The translations under genes and the position numbers were made by a program. Under the pieces are notes generated by a model, which worked only from the letters and a program-made list of their open reading frames with translations, did no database searches and was not told the origin of the DNA. From Hymenobacter psoromatis (GTDB lineage: Bacteria; Bacteroidota; Bacteroidia; Cytophagales; Hymenobacteraceae), in NCBI GenBank assembly GCA_001596155.1, contig CP014771.1:2976001-3040000 (forward strand): a stretch of 64,000 nt of DNA, written 5' to 3'. This document shows, one piece after another, positions 44,397 through 54,716 of the stretch. Position 1 is the stretch's first letter; each line of letters begins with the position of its first letter.

Positions 44397-44624
44397 CACG
44401 GATTTTAGCGGATTTCACGGATTTTGTGGACGATTCTTTTCGGTGGGCTGCTCCGGCGCGGTTTCAGAGGGTAGGGCGCGGAGTGCGTTGGCAGCGGGCA
44501 GAAGCAGCGGGCAACTGGCCGAAAAGTCCGCGCTACGCGCTATTTTTCGCCATGCAAACTCCCACTCGTCCAGAGTCGCCTACAAAATCCGACCAATCCG
44601 CAAAATCCGTCGAATCCGTGGTCC
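44397..44624. repeat. CGGATTTTAGCGGATTTCACGG repeats, inverted pair
   Basis: A 34-base segment (44399-44432) is identical to 55787-55820. A related, inverted and more diverged series of AATCCG units lies at 44582-44624. Together they flank the start of the MFS gene, and the right-hand part is inside its frame. AAAGTCCGCGCTA near 44524 is shared with the repeat at 7769. Confidence 0.7.
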
Positions 44625-45862
44625 AGACAAGCCGCCTGCTTTCGGCGGTGGTCGTGGTGGCTTCGCTGGGCTATTTCGTAGATATTTACGACCTGATTTT
44701 GTTCAGCATCGTGCGGGTCAAAAGCCTGGCCGAGCTGGGCATCGTGGATAAAGTCGCGGTCAAAACCCAGGGCGAATACCTGCTCTCGATGCAGATGGGC
44801 GGCATGCTGCTGGGCGGAATTCTGTGGGGCATTCTGGGCGATAAGAAAGGCCGGCTTTCGGTGCTGTTCGGCTCCATTCTGATGTATTCGCTGGCCAACC
44901 TGGCCAACGCCTACGTGCACACCCTGGACCAATACGCCTGGTTGCGGCTGATTGCGGGGGTAGGGCTGGCCGGCGAGCTGGGCGCGGGCATCACGCTCGT
45001 GAGCGAGAGCCTGCCCAAGGAAAAGCGTGGCCTGGGCACCATGATAGTAGCCACCGTGGGCGTGAGCGGGGCCATGCTGGGCTACTGGGTGGGCAGCCGC
45101 CTGGGCTGGCGCACTGCCTACCTGGTGGGCGGGGTGTTAGGCTTGGCCCTGCTGGCGCTGCGCGTGAGCGTGTTTGAGTCGGGCATGTTTCAAAAGACCA
45201 AGGCGAGTGGTACTTCGCGCGGCAACTTCCTAGCCCTCTTCACCAATGCCGCGCTACTGGGGCGCTACCTACGCTGCCTGCTCATTGGCGTGCCGCTGTG
45301 GTTTGTGGTGGGCATTCTCATCACTTTCTCGCCCGAATTTGCCGACGCGCTGGGCGTGCGGGTGCCGGCCGGCGAGGCACCGGTGACGGCTGGCCTGGCG
45401 GTATTCTGGTGCTACTTCGGGCTGGTGTTTGGCGATTTTTTCAGCGGCGGCCTCAGCCAATTATTAAAAAGCCGCAACCGGGCCTTGCAAATTTTTCTGG
45501 TTTTCTGCACGCTGCTGGTGGGGTTTTATTTGTTTGGATTGCGGGGCGCTACCCCCACTTTTTTCTACGTCGTGTGCTTCGTGCTGGGCATTTCGGTGGG
45601 CTTCTGGGCCTTGTTTGTGACGGTGGCGGCCGAGCAGTTTGGCACCAACCTGCGGGCCACGGTGGCCACCACGGCCCCCAACTTTGCGCGGGGCGCGGTG
45701 GTGGCGCTGGTGCCGGCCTTCCGCTGGGCCGAGGCGCACCTGGGCGGGCGCATCACGGGCGCGGCGGCGCTGGGCGGCCTCACGCTGGTGGTGGCTTTTT
45801 GGGCCGTAAGTACTTTGCCCGAAAGCTTTGGCAAAGACCTCGATTACAGCGAGCCAACGTAG
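44552..45862 (+). CDS. MFS transporter
   Basis: A 436-residue major facilitator with twelve hydrophobic helices. It has WGILGDKKGRLSVLFGSILMYSLAN after helix 2, and ELGAGITLVSESLPKEKRGLG between helices 4 and 5, the pattern of the metabolite:proton symporter group. The substrate is not evident and no catabolic genes adjoin it. The first 22 residues (MQTPTRPESPTKSDQSAKS) are translated from repeat sequence, so the true start may be the GTG at 44618. Confidence 0.8.
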   Translation: MQTPTRPESPTKSDQSAKSVESVVQTSRLLSAVVVVASLGYFVDIYDLILFSIVRVKSLAELGIVDKVAVKTQGEYLLSMQMGGMLLGGILWGILGDKKGRLSVLFGSILMYSLANLANAYVHTLDQYAWLRLIAGVGLAGELGAGITLVSESLPKEKRGLGTMIVATVGVSGAMLGYWVGSRLGWRTAYLVGGVLGLALLALRVSVFESGMFQKTKASGTSRGNFLALFTNAALLGRYLRCLLIGVPLWFVVGILITFSPEFADALGVRVPAGEAPVTAGLAVFWCYFGLVFGDFFSGGLSQLLKSRNRALQIFLVFCTLLVGFYLFGLRGATPTFFYVVCFVLGISVGFWALFVTVAAEQFGTNLRATVATTAPNFARGAVVALVPAFRWAEAHLGGRITGAAALGGLTLVVAFWAVSTLPESFGKDLDYSEPT

Positions 45863-45928
45863 GAACGAACTATCTCACCGCCTGTACGTTTAAGATGAGG
45901 TTCTTTTAAGGAACTTCAACCATTACTT

Positions 45929-46315
45929 ATGAAAAAGCTATTTATCGGAGCTGTCTTCGCTCTTGGTGCAGTAGGCGCTACCACTGCTCACGCCCAAACT
46001 ACTACCCCCGACCCCGCGCCCGCTACCCCCCAAACGGTGCAGGACGCCCGCTCGACCTACGACCAGCAGCGCGACCAGCGCAAAGTAGCCGACCAGTCGG
46101 TGACCGATAATCGCCGGATGCTTAAATCCCAAAAAAGCCAGACGCGCGACCTGAAGAGCCAGATGAAGCAGCAGCGCCAGCAGGCCAAGCAGCAAAACGA
46201 GCAGCTTAAAATGGCCAAGCAACAGTCGAGAGCGGCTAAGCAAGAGGAAAAGGCATCCAAAATGCAGATGAAGGCTGAAAAAGCCTCTGAAAAGGCCGCC
46301 CGCAAGGCTCAATAA
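45929..46315 (+). CDS. Exported Gln/Lys-rich coiled-coil protein
   Basis: A 128-residue protein with a signal peptide (MKKLFIGAVFALGAVGATTAHAQ) and a strongly charged, helical remainder. Repeated QxxxxKxQ patterns (MKQQRQQAKQQNEQLKMAKQQ) suggest a long single coiled coil or intrinsically disordered helix. There are no Cys residues and no known domain. Small proteins of this kind are common in the periplasm of Hymenobacter-like species, but I cannot assign a function. A good terminator follows. Confidence 0.7.
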   Translation: MKKLFIGAVFALGAVGATTAHAQTTTPDPAPATPQTVQDARSTYDQQRDQRKVADQSVTDNRRMLKSQKSQTRDLKSQMKQQRQQAKQQNEQLKMAKQQSRAAKQEEKASKMQMKAEKASEKAARKAQ

Positions 46316-46355
46316 ACCGTGCATTTGGCTTAGGTCAGGCATCCTTCTTTTTAAG

Positions 46356-46385
46356 AAAGCTTCGGTTTCAGCCGGAGCTTTTTTT
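46356..46385 (+). terminator. Rho-independent terminator
   Basis: A ten-base stem (AAAGCTTCGG/CCGGAGCTTT, one G-T pair) with a short loop is followed by a T-rich run. It lies 41 bases past the coiled-coil gene. Confidence 0.8.
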
Positions 46386-46434
46386 ATTTTGCCCGCATGC
46401 CGGTTTTTATCCCTTACCCATCATCCTCTGCTGA

Positions 46435-46875
46435 ATGGCCGCCAAAAACCCCGCCCGTTACTACCCCCTGCATCACTATATTCTGCTGCCGCTCACGCTG
46501 CTGATGGTGGGCTACACCATTCGGCGCTACGTGGGCGTGGCCGGCGACGACTCCGAAATTTCGCGCCTGTGGTTTTCGCTGGCGGCCGTTACGCTGCTGT
46601 TTTTCATCACGCTCGTGATGCTGCGCCAGCACTACGCCCTGCTGCTGCAAGACCGGGTGGCGCGCCTCGAAGTGCGCCAGCGCTATTTTGAGGTGAGCGG
46701 TCAGCGCTTCGCCCCGCTCGAAAAGGAGCTTTCGCTCAAGCAAATTCTAACTTTGCGCCTCGCCGGCGACCAGGAACTACCCGCCCTGGCTCAGGCCGCC
46801 GCCCGCGAAAAGCTGTCTTCTAAGGACATATTGGCCCGCATCACCGACTTCCAATTTGATACCATGCGTGTGTGA
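46435..46875 (+). CDS. Two-helix membrane protein, probably DUF6526 family
   Basis: A 146-residue protein with two membrane helices (about 15-25, extending through LLPLTLLMVGYTI, and about 43-60, LAAVTLLFFITLVMLRQ), followed by a soluble C-terminal region with VARLEVRQRYFEV and LKQILTLRLAGDQELPAL. The N-terminal ARYYPLHHYILLPL pattern resembles DUF6526 members found across Bacteroidota. The function is unknown. It begins just after the terminator at 46356 and shares no operon with its neighbours. Confidence 0.65.
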   Translation: MAAKNPARYYPLHHYILLPLTLLMVGYTIRRYVGVAGDDSEISRLWFSLAAVTLLFFITLVMLRQHYALLLQDRVARLEVRQRYFEVSGQRFAPLEKELSLKQILTLRLAGDQELPALAQAAAREKLSSKDILARITDFQFDTMRV

Positions 46876-46971
46876 TGGCCGGCAAATGAGCGAGCTGGCG
46901 GCTGAGTAAGTTAGCTATCTGCCTGATTTTTAACTCATTTACTCACTCACGCAATTACTCATTTACCGTTT

Positions 46972-47274
46972 ATGATTCTATACAACGTCACCACCAGCCT
47001 GGAGCCCGGCATCGCCGACGAATGGGTAGCCTACATGCGCGAACACCATATGGCCGAGGTAGTGAGCACCGGCTGCTTTATTCGCAGCGTGCTGCTGCGC
47101 CTGCTCAACGAGGAGGACGACGGCGTGACCTACGCCGCGCAGTATTTCAGCGTGAGTCTGGAACAGTTAGAGGCTTATCAACAGCACTTTGCCCCCGCCC
47201 TGCGCCAGGAAATGGACGAGAAATTTGCCGGCAAATACCACTCCTTCCGCACCGTGCTGGAAGTAGTAGAGTAA
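46972..47274 (+). CDS. DUF4286 family protein
   Basis: A 100-residue small alpha/beta protein starting MILYNVTTSLEPGIADEWVAYMREHH, the pattern of DUF4286, a family of unknown function common in Bacteroidota. The middle (YAAQYFSVSLEQLEAYQQHFAP) and end (KYHSFRTVLEVVE) also fit. Length matches. Its last five codons and stop lie inside a perfect 35-base inverted repeat shared with the convergent peptidase gene. Confidence 0.75.
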   Translation: MILYNVTTSLEPGIADEWVAYMREHHMAEVVSTGCFIRSVLLRLLNEEDDGVTYAAQYFSVSLEQLEAYQQHFAPALRQEMDEKFAGKYHSFRTVLEVVE

Positions 47275-47332
47275 TAGCGCCGTTTGTCATTGCGAGCAAA
47301 GCGAAGCAATGACAAACGGCGCTATTACTCTA

Positions 47333-47340
<8 letters not shown>
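47259..47340. repeat. GTCATTGCGAGC-type palindrome covering two gene ends
   Basis: Perfect 35-base arms (47259-47293 and 47306-47340) with a 12-base loop. The left arm contains the end and stop (47272-47274) of the DUF4286 gene; the right arm contains the last codons and stop (47333-47335, minus strand) of the peptidase gene. The centre is a TGTCATTGCGAGC repeat. Confidence 0.9.
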
Positions 47341-49378
<2,038 letters not shown>

Positions 49379-49425
49379 GGTTAATTATGAATTTAGAATT
49401 ATTAGGACTTACGCAAAAGACGTTT

Positions 49426-49514
49426 GTCATTGCGAGCAACGCGAAGCAATCGCACCAGAACGACACTCGAACTATTTCGTTCTGGTGCGATTGCTTCGCG
49501 TTGCTCGCAATGAC
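49426..49514. repeat. GTCATTGCGAGC-type palindrome
   Basis: Perfect 38-base arms (49426-49463 and 49477-49514) with a 13-base loop, extended outward by weaker pairing to about 49402 and 49537. It sits just upstream of the prolyl oligopeptidase start. Confidence 0.88.
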
Positions 49515-49540
49515 AGACGATTTGCATAAGTACTAATTAT

Positions 49541-49668
49541 GAAGAACGGTCATGCTCCCCTAGCGTACCGAAGGAAGCATCTCTACCGCGTAACTAACCC
49601 TAAACGTTGAAGTTACCTGCGCAGAAAAATGCTTCCTTCGGTACGCTAGGTGAGCATGACCGTTCTTC
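49541..49668. repeat. GGTCATGCTCCCCTAGCG-type palindrome
   Basis: Arms of 40 bases (49541-49580 and 49629-49668) pair with one mismatch around a 48-base loop. It follows directly after the repeat at 49426, so nearly all of 49400-49670 is hairpin DNA. Confidence 0.88.
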
Positions 49669-49688
49669 TTTGCTTTTTTCACTTTGAA

Positions 49689-49865
49689 TCAGCGCTGCTT
49701 CACGGTAGGCCCCGGCCGCTCCAGCGTCGGCGATTCGGTGACGGTGTGCTTGTTAGAAATCGCGTTGACCCGCACGGCTGCTTTGCGCTCAGTAGAGCGC
49801 GGCGCTACCTGGCAGCCGGCCAGCGCCAGCGCGATGCACCCTAGCAAACGTAAAAAAGCACGCAT
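49689..49865 (-). CDS. Small putative lipoprotein, 58 residues
   Basis: The frame begins MRAFLRLLGCIALALAGCQV, an evident lipoprotein signal with Cys18 in LALAGC, followed by a polar mature part of about 40 residues (STERKAAVRVN, ESPTLERPGP). It is too short for a known domain. It ends 20 bases from the hairpin at 49541-49668 and starts 48 bases downstream of the 267-residue gene on the same strand. The function is unknown. Confidence 0.6.
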   Translation of the reverse strand: MRAFLRLLGCIALALAGCQVAPRSTERKAAVRVNAISNKHTVTESPTLERPGPTVKQR

Positions 49866-49913
49866 CACTAGTTAACCGCTGCCGGCCCGATTAGTCTCGT
49901 AAAAATCAGGAGC

Positions 49914-50717
49914 TCAAGCACCGGGGTTGGCTTCGCGCAGGGCCTCGGCGACGCGCTGGGCCACCAGCTCCTCGATTTGCTGGCGCTGGGTGGCGGTCAG
50001 CTCGCGGCTGGCGGGGGGGGTAGCGGCCCGGCGCAACTCGCGTAGGGTGCGGCCCAGGCCCAGGCGCAGCAACACATACAGCACCAGGCTCAAGATACTG
50101 AGAATCAGCGCTAAGGGTGCAAAAAAGCGATTCAGCAGCGGCTCAGCGGCGGCGGCCAAGGCGGCGCGGGGTGCTTGGCCGGAGCCGGTTTCGGCGGTTT
50201 CGGCGGGGCCGGGGCCGGGGTTGGTATCGGCGGCTTCGGGGGCGGGCGCGGCTTCGGTGGGGGGTAGGCCGGTTTGCACGTAGTCGGTCAGCTTTTTTTC
50301 CAGCACTTGCAGGTTGGCCAGGCGGGCGGGGTCGTGCTGCCGGGCCGGCGAGGCTTTCAGCTTGCTGATAATGGCCTTGGCGAGCGCCGCCAGCCGCGCG
50401 GGGTTATCTCTCAGTCCTTTATAAATCCGGCCTTTCTCCTCAATGGGCGCATACAGCACCGAGTAGATGCGCAGGCTGTCGGGGCGCAGGCTGGCCGCCA
50501 GGGCCGCCAGGTTGCCGCCCTGGCAGCGCAGGGTGAACTGCAGCTGCGGCCGGCCGGCGTCGGCATACACGTAGCGGGCCGTGGCGCACCAGATTTGCAC
50601 CTTGGCCTCGTCGAGCGACGGCTGGCCCAGGGGCGTCTGGGCGCGGGCGGCGCCGGCGGCTAGCAGCCAGCCGGCCAGCAAGGCCAGCCGCCAAGGGCTA
50701 AGGAGTAGATTTCGCAT
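49914..50717 (-). CDS. Exported protein with C-terminal membrane helix, unknown function
   Basis: A 267-residue protein with a signal peptide (MRNLLLSPWRLALLAGWLLAAGAARAQ), a soluble domain with two Cys (IWCATARYVY, LRCQGGNLAAL), a Pro/Ala/Glu-rich linker (about 150-185) and a membrane helix (FFAPLALILSILSLVLYVLL, about 197-217) followed by a charged tail with RQQIEELVAQRVAEALRE. I recognise no family. A CTACCCCCCC tract lies just before the start, and the small lipoprotein gene follows on the same strand. Confidence 0.65.
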   Translation of the reverse strand: MRNLLLSPWRLALLAGWLLAAGAARAQTPLGQPSLDEAKVQIWCATARYVYADAGRPQLQFTLRCQGGNLAALAASLRPDSLRIYSVLYAPIEEKGRIYKGLRDNPARLAALAKAIISKLKASPARQHDPARLANLQVLEKKLTDYVQTGLPPTEAAPAPEAADTNPGPGPAETAETGSGQAPRAALAAAAEPLLNRFFAPLALILSILSLVLYVLLRLGLGRTLRELRRAATPPASRELTATQRQQIEELVAQRVAEALREANPGA

Positions 50718-50804
50718 AGCGAGGGGGGGTAGGCGCAGGGTTAATTGAGGCCGGAAAGTACAACCCGGCCGGCGCTAAATCCTAGCCACCGGCAGGCGGC
50801 AGGC

Positions 50805-50812
50805 TATCTTTA
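50805..50812 (+). promoter_or_regulatory. Candidate -7 promoter element
   Basis: TATCTTTA, the same octamer as before susC, lies 164 bases upstream of the membrane protein at 50976. Seven of eight positions fit TAnnTTTG; no -33 element was confirmed. Confidence 0.28.
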
Positions 50813-50975
50813 CCGGCCGCGTGGCAGGGTAGCAAACTGCCCGCAACGCATACGCTCCAGGTTTTTTGGCGCTATTCATCGGCCGGGGCCTTGGTCACGC
50901 GGTTTGGTTTTTAGCCTAAAAAGCAGCCTACCCCTGAGTATATCGCCCTTTCTTCTTTGTCAGCCTCTTTGTTCT

Positions 50976-52022
50976 GTGAAGCACCTGCTTACCTTCTTAA
51001 AATATGCCCTGCTGCTGGGTATCTCCGGGGCGCTGATGTGGTACGCCGTGCGGGGGCAAGACCTGTCGCGCATTGGGCACTACATTCGCACAGCTAATTA
51101 TATTTGGCTGATAATCAGCTGTTTTTTAGCCACGCTGGGCTACTTCAGCCGAGCCTACCGCTGGCAAATGCAGCTCACGGCCTCGCGCACGCCAGCCCCT
51201 TATTGGCACGTGTACCACGCCATGATGGTGGGCTACCTCGCTAACCTGGTGCTGCCGCGCGCGGGCGAGGTCATTCGCTGCTCGGTGCTGCGGCGCACCA
51301 GCGGCGTGCCGGTGCAGGTGGCCCTGGGCACCGTGGTGACGGAGCGCGTTATCGATGTGTTGGTGCTGCTGGGGCTGCTGGGCGCCACGCTGCTGCTCGA
51401 TTTCAAGACCTTCTGGGCCTTCGTTACGGATAAGCTGCTGGGTGGCCAATACGACAGCATTGCCCGCAACCGCACGCCCCTGCTGCTGGCGGCCATCGGC
51501 GCGTTGGTGCTGCTGGTGCTGGCCGGCTACACGCTGGTGCGCAACCTGGAGCGCCTGCGCCAGAATGCCTTGTTTAATAAGTTGACCTTGTTTTTGAAGG
51601 GCTTGCTGGCGGGCGTGTTCAGCGTGATGCGCCTCGAAAACAAGGGGCTGTTTCTGCTCCACACCTTCTTCACCTGGTTCGTGTATTACCTGCTCGATTA
51701 CCTGGCTTTTTTCTGCTTTCCCGAAACCTACGACCTCGGGGCGAAGGCCGCGCTGGCCGTGCTCACCTTTGGGGCGTTCGGCATGGCCGCGCCGGTGGCG
51801 GGCGGCATTGGGCCGTTTCACGTGCTGGTGCAGGGCATTTTGCTGGCCTACGGGGTGAGCAAGGAGGCGGGCATTGCCTACGCGCTGGTGGTGCACGGCG
51901 CCCAAACGCTGCTAGTAGTGCTGCTGGGCGGCATCAGCTTCGTGGCCGTGGCCGGCATCGACAAAGGTAACCTGGTCAGCGAAGCCGAAACGTTGAGCAA
52001 CGAGCCGCTGGTAAGCGAGTAG
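50976..52022 (+). CDS. Flippase-like membrane protein of the LPG synthase TM family (UPF0104)
   Basis: A 348-residue polytopic membrane protein with a GTG start (KHLLTFLKYALLLGISGALMW). It has the family pattern LATLGYFSRAYRWQMQL, MMVGYLANLVLPRAGEVIRC and GTVVTERVIDVLVLLGLLG, with a later FGMAAPVAGGIGPFHVLVQG. This is the membrane half of lysylphosphatidylglycerol synthase without the synthase domain; relatives are proposed lipid flippases. The upstream frame to 50745 is probably untranslated. RfaE2 follows. Confidence 0.82.
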   Translation: MKHLLTFLKYALLLGISGALMWYAVRGQDLSRIGHYIRTANYIWLIISCFLATLGYFSRAYRWQMQLTASRTPAPYWHVYHAMMVGYLANLVLPRAGEVIRCSVLRRTSGVPVQVALGTVVTERVIDVLVLLGLLGATLLLDFKTFWAFVTDKLLGGQYDSIARNRTPLLLAAIGALVLLVLAGYTLVRNLERLRQNALFNKLTLFLKGLLAGVFSVMRLENKGLFLLHTFFTWFVYYLLDYLAFFCFPETYDLGAKAALAVLTFGAFGMAAPVAGGIGPFHVLVQGILLAYGVSKEAGIAYALVVHGAQTLLVVLLGGISFVAVAGIDKGNLVSEAETLSNEPLVSE

Positions 52023-52029
52023 GGAGATA

Positions 52030-52150
52030 GGGTAGGAGGGTAAGGGGGCTGTATAACAAATTTTTTTCTTGTCTTACTACCTGACAGTCATTTTCTTGCT
52101 CTATTACAACAAGCTCAAAAATACTGCATATTCCTCCTACCCTCCTACCC
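52030..52150. repeat. Inverted GGGTAGGAGGGTA sequences around an AT-rich spacer
   Basis: GGGTAGGAGGGTA (52030-52042) and its exact inverse (52138-52150) flank 95 mostly AT-rich bases between the flippase-like gene and rfaE2. The left arm plus the next GGGGG could also form a G-quadruplex. Confidence 0.6.
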
Positions 52151-52154
52151 CCTC

Positions 52155-52628
52155 ATGACGGCCGATAAAATCCTGACTCCCGCGCAGTTGCCCGCTACGC
52201 TGGCCGCCTGGCGCGCCGCCGGCGAGCGCATCGTGTTCAGCAACGGCTGCTTCGATTTGCTGCACCTGGGCCACGTCGATTACCTCGAAAAGGCCCGCGC
52301 CCTCGGCGACCGCCTGGTGGTGGGCCTCAATACCGATGCCTCGGTGCGCGTGCTCAAGCCCGGCCGGCCTTTGCAGGACGAAACCTCGCGGGCCCGCGTG
52401 CTGGCCGCACTGGCTTTCGTGGATGCCGTGGTGCTGTTTGGCGAGCCTACCCCCCTGCAACTCATCGAAGCCGTGCAGCCCGACGTATTGGTAAAGGGCG
52501 ACGACTACACGATTGACGGAATTGTGGGCCACGAACTGGTGTTGAACAACGGCGGGCAGGTGCTCACGGTGCCGCTCGTGTCGGGCTACAGCACGTCGGG
52601 CATTGTGGCCAAAGCCCGTTTGTCGTAA
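52155..52628 (+). CDS. rfaE2: Heptose 1-phosphate adenylyltransferase (RfaE2/HldE C-terminal type)
   Basis: A 157-residue nucleotidyltransferase that would activate D-glycero-beta-D-manno-heptose 1-phosphate with ATP for lipopolysaccharide or S-layer sugar synthesis. It has [21 protein letters not shown] with the HxGH motif (about 39-56), [17 protein letters not shown] and a C-terminal STSGIVAK. It is the stand-alone adenylyltransferase form, without the kinase half found in E. coli HldE. The kinase gene is not in this window. Its leader is CCTCCTACCCCCTC before ATG. Confidence 0.88.
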   Translation: MTADKILTPAQLPATLAAWRAAGERIVFSNGCFDLLHLGHVDYLEKARALGDRLVVGLNTDASVRVLKPGRPLQDETSRARVLAALAFVDAVVLFGEPTPLQLIEAVQPDVLVKGDDYTIDGIVGHELVLNNGGQVLTVPLVSGYSTSGIVAKARLS

Positions 52629-52629
52629 G

Positions 52630-52662
52630 TTCCTGGTTGACATCCAAACTATGAACCAGGAA
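52630..52662. terminator. Short hairpin after rfaE2
   Basis: TTCCTGGTT and AACCAGGAA (52630-52638, 52654-52662) form a nine-base stem just past the rfaE2 stop, with A-rich rather than T-rich sequence after it. It may be a weak terminator or mRNA stabiliser. Confidence 0.3.
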
Positions 52663-52681
52663 CCAGAAACTAAAAAAAGCC

Positions 52682-53356
52682 ATGTTCATCATTCTCATTC
52701 TGCTCATGGTCGTTAGCTGGGGCATTCAGCAGCGATTGCGGAGCAAGTTTCGCCAATATGCTCAAATCGGGCTGCGCTCGGGCCTGAGCGGCCGCGAAAT
52801 CGCCGCCAAGATGCTGGCCGACCACGGCATCCGCGACGTGCAGATTATCAGCACCGACGGCCAGCTGACCGATAACTACAACCCAACCGATAAAACCGTG
52901 AACCTCAGCGCCGACGTGTACGCCGGGCGCTCGGCCACGGCCGCCGCCGTGGCGGCCCACGAGTGCGGCCACGCCGTGCAGCACGCGCAGGCCTACAGCT
53001 TTTTGCGGCTGCGCTCGGCGTTGGTGCCCGCGCTTTCGTCCGTTTCGCGCGTGATGCCGCTGCTGCTGCTGGCCGGCGTGGTGCTGCTGCGCGTCAGCCT
53101 TATTCCGCTGGGGCTGGCCGTGGCCCTGTTCGCGCTGGCCACGCTGTTCGCGTTTATCACGCTGCCGGTCGAGTTCGACGCCTCGCGCCGCGCCCTGGCC
53201 TGGATGGACCGCAGCGGGGTAGTAACCACCGATGAGCACGCTGTGGCCAAAGATGCCCTGTGGTGGGCCGCCATGACCTACGTAGTCGCGGCCGTTAGCT
53301 CGCTGGCCACGCTGCTCTACTACGGCATGATGCTGTTTGGCGGCCGCCGCAACTAG
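52682..53356 (+). CDS. Membrane zinc metallopeptidase, YugP/M_peptidase_2 type
   Basis: A 224-residue membrane protein with the zinc motif AAHECGHAVQHAQ (about 97-109). One helix at the N-terminus (MFIILILLMVVSWGI) and two later hydrophobic segments (VMPLLLLAGVVLLRV and VALFALATLFAFI) fit the neutral zinc metallopeptidase family 2 that includes Bacillus YugP. The third zinc ligand would come from VEFDASRRAL. The physiological substrate is unknown. It starts 19 bases after the hairpin following rfaE2. Confidence 0.85.
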   Translation: MFIILILLMVVSWGIQQRLRSKFRQYAQIGLRSGLSGREIAAKMLADHGIRDVQIISTDGQLTDNYNPTDKTVNLSADVYAGRSATAAAVAAHECGHAVQHAQAYSFLRLRSALVPALSSVSRVMPLLLLAGVVLLRVSLIPLGLAVALFALATLFAFITLPVEFDASRRALAWMDRSGVVTTDEHAVAKDALWWAAMTYVVAAVSSLATLLYYGMMLFGGRRN

Positions 53357-53453
53357 CGCTTCGCCAAACTGTTTAAGGAACAACGGAGTAGTGTAGCCCG
53401 GCCGAAACCGGTTGGCATAACGCCTTTTTTCGGGCTGCTTGTCGGCTTCGCCG

Positions 53454-53461
53454 TATTTTTG
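53454..53461 (+). promoter_or_regulatory. Candidate -7 promoter element for the acyl-CoA dehydrogenase gene
   Basis: TATTTTTG is a perfect TAnnTTTG match 55 bases before the start at 53516, with a T-rich stretch at about 53425 in the expected -33 region. Confidence 0.45.
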
Positions 53462-53515
53462 CGGCACCAGACTACTTATCCCCTCTCCCACCCCTCCCTA
53501 CCCCCTGTTTCTGAC

Positions 53516-54679
53516 ATGATGACTTCAACGGCCACCGCCTCCCCCTTTCAGCTTACCGAAGAGCAGCTGGCCGTGCAGGCCGCTGCCCGCGACTTTGCCC
53601 AGAGCGAGCTGTGGCAGGGCGTTATCGAGCGCGACGAGCACCAGAAATTTCCCACCGAGCAAATCAAGCGCATGGGCGAGCTGGGCTTTATGGGTATGAT
53701 GGTGAGCCCCGAATACGGCGGCTCGGGCCTTGACACCATCAGCTACGTGCTGGCGATGGAAGAGATTTCCAAGGTTGATGCCTCGTGCTCGGTTATCATG
53801 TCGGTGAATAACTCGCTGGTGTGCTGGGGCTTGGAGAAATACGGCAGCGAGGAGCAGAAGCGCAAGTATCTGCCCGGCCTCACCAGCGGCGAAATCATTG
53901 GTGCGTTTGCGCTCTCCGAGCCCGAAGCCGGCTCCGACGCCACCAGTCAGCGCACCACCGCCGAAGACAAAGGCGACTACTACCTGCTGAACGGCACCAA
54001 AAACTGGATTACCAACGGCACCACGGCTTCGGTGTATCTGGTTATTGCTCAGACGCATCCCGATTTGAAATCGCGCGGCATCAACGTGCTGATTGTGGAC
54101 AAGGATATGCCTGGCTTCATTCAGGGTCCGAAAGAGAACAAGCTCGGCATCCGGGGCTCCGACACCTGCTCGCTCATGTTTACCGACGTGCATGTGCCCA
54201 AGGAAAACCGCATCGGCGCCGACGGCTTCGGGTTCAAATTTGCGATGCAGGTGCTGGCGGGGGGGCGCATCGGCATCGCGGCGCAGGCGCTGGGCATCGC
54301 CTCCGGCTCGCTGGAACTGAGCATCAAATATGCTAAGGAACGCAAAGCGTTTGGCGTTGAAATCGCTAAGCACCAGGCCATTCAGTTCAAGCTGGCCGAC
54401 ATGGCTACCAACATCGACGCCGCCCGCCTGCTGTGCCTGCAAGCCGCCGCCGACAAAGACAACCACGTGGATTATGCCAAAAGCGGCGCGATGGCCAAGC
54501 TTTTTGCCTCCAAAGTGGCAATGGACTCGGCCGTGGAGGCTGTCCAGATTCACGGCGGCTATGGTTTTGTGAAAGAATACCACGTGGAGCGTTTCATGCG
54601 CGACGCCAAAATCACCCAGATTTACGAGGGTACCTCGGAGATTCAAAAAATCGTCATATCCCGCGAAATTTTGAAATAG
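53516..54679 (+). CDS. Acyl-CoA dehydrogenase, short/medium-chain type
   Basis: A 387-residue FAD enzyme of beta-oxidation. It has the family pattern FALSEPEAGSDATSQRTTA (flavin/substrate site), ITNGTTASVYLVIA, GFKFAMQVLAGGRIGIAAQALG, IHGGYGFVKEYHVERFMRDAKITQIYEGTSEIQ, with the catalytic Glu in YEGTSEIQ as in short-chain and butyryl-CoA dehydrogenases. Either of two adjacent ATGs (53516, 53519) could start it; the leader is C/T-rich with CCTACCCCC. A terminator follows, so it is probably monocistronic. Confidence 0.92.
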   Translation: MMTSTATASPFQLTEEQLAVQAAARDFAQSELWQGVIERDEHQKFPTEQIKRMGELGFMGMMVSPEYGGSGLDTISYVLAMEEISKVDASCSVIMSVNNSLVCWGLEKYGSEEQKRKYLPGLTSGEIIGAFALSEPEAGSDATSQRTTAEDKGDYYLLNGTKNWITNGTTASVYLVIAQTHPDLKSRGINVLIVDKDMPGFIQGPKENKLGIRGSDTCSLMFTDVHVPKENRIGADGFGFKFAMQVLAGGRIGIAAQALGIASGSLELSIKYAKERKAFGVEIAKHQAIQFKLADMATNIDAARLLCLQAAADKDNHVDYAKSGAMAKLFASKVAMDSAVEAVQIHGGYGFVKEYHVERFMRDAKITQIYEGTSEIQKIVISREILK

Positions 54680-54716
54680 CACACTTTCGAAACCCGGTTT
54701 TTTCGATTTTGCACAG

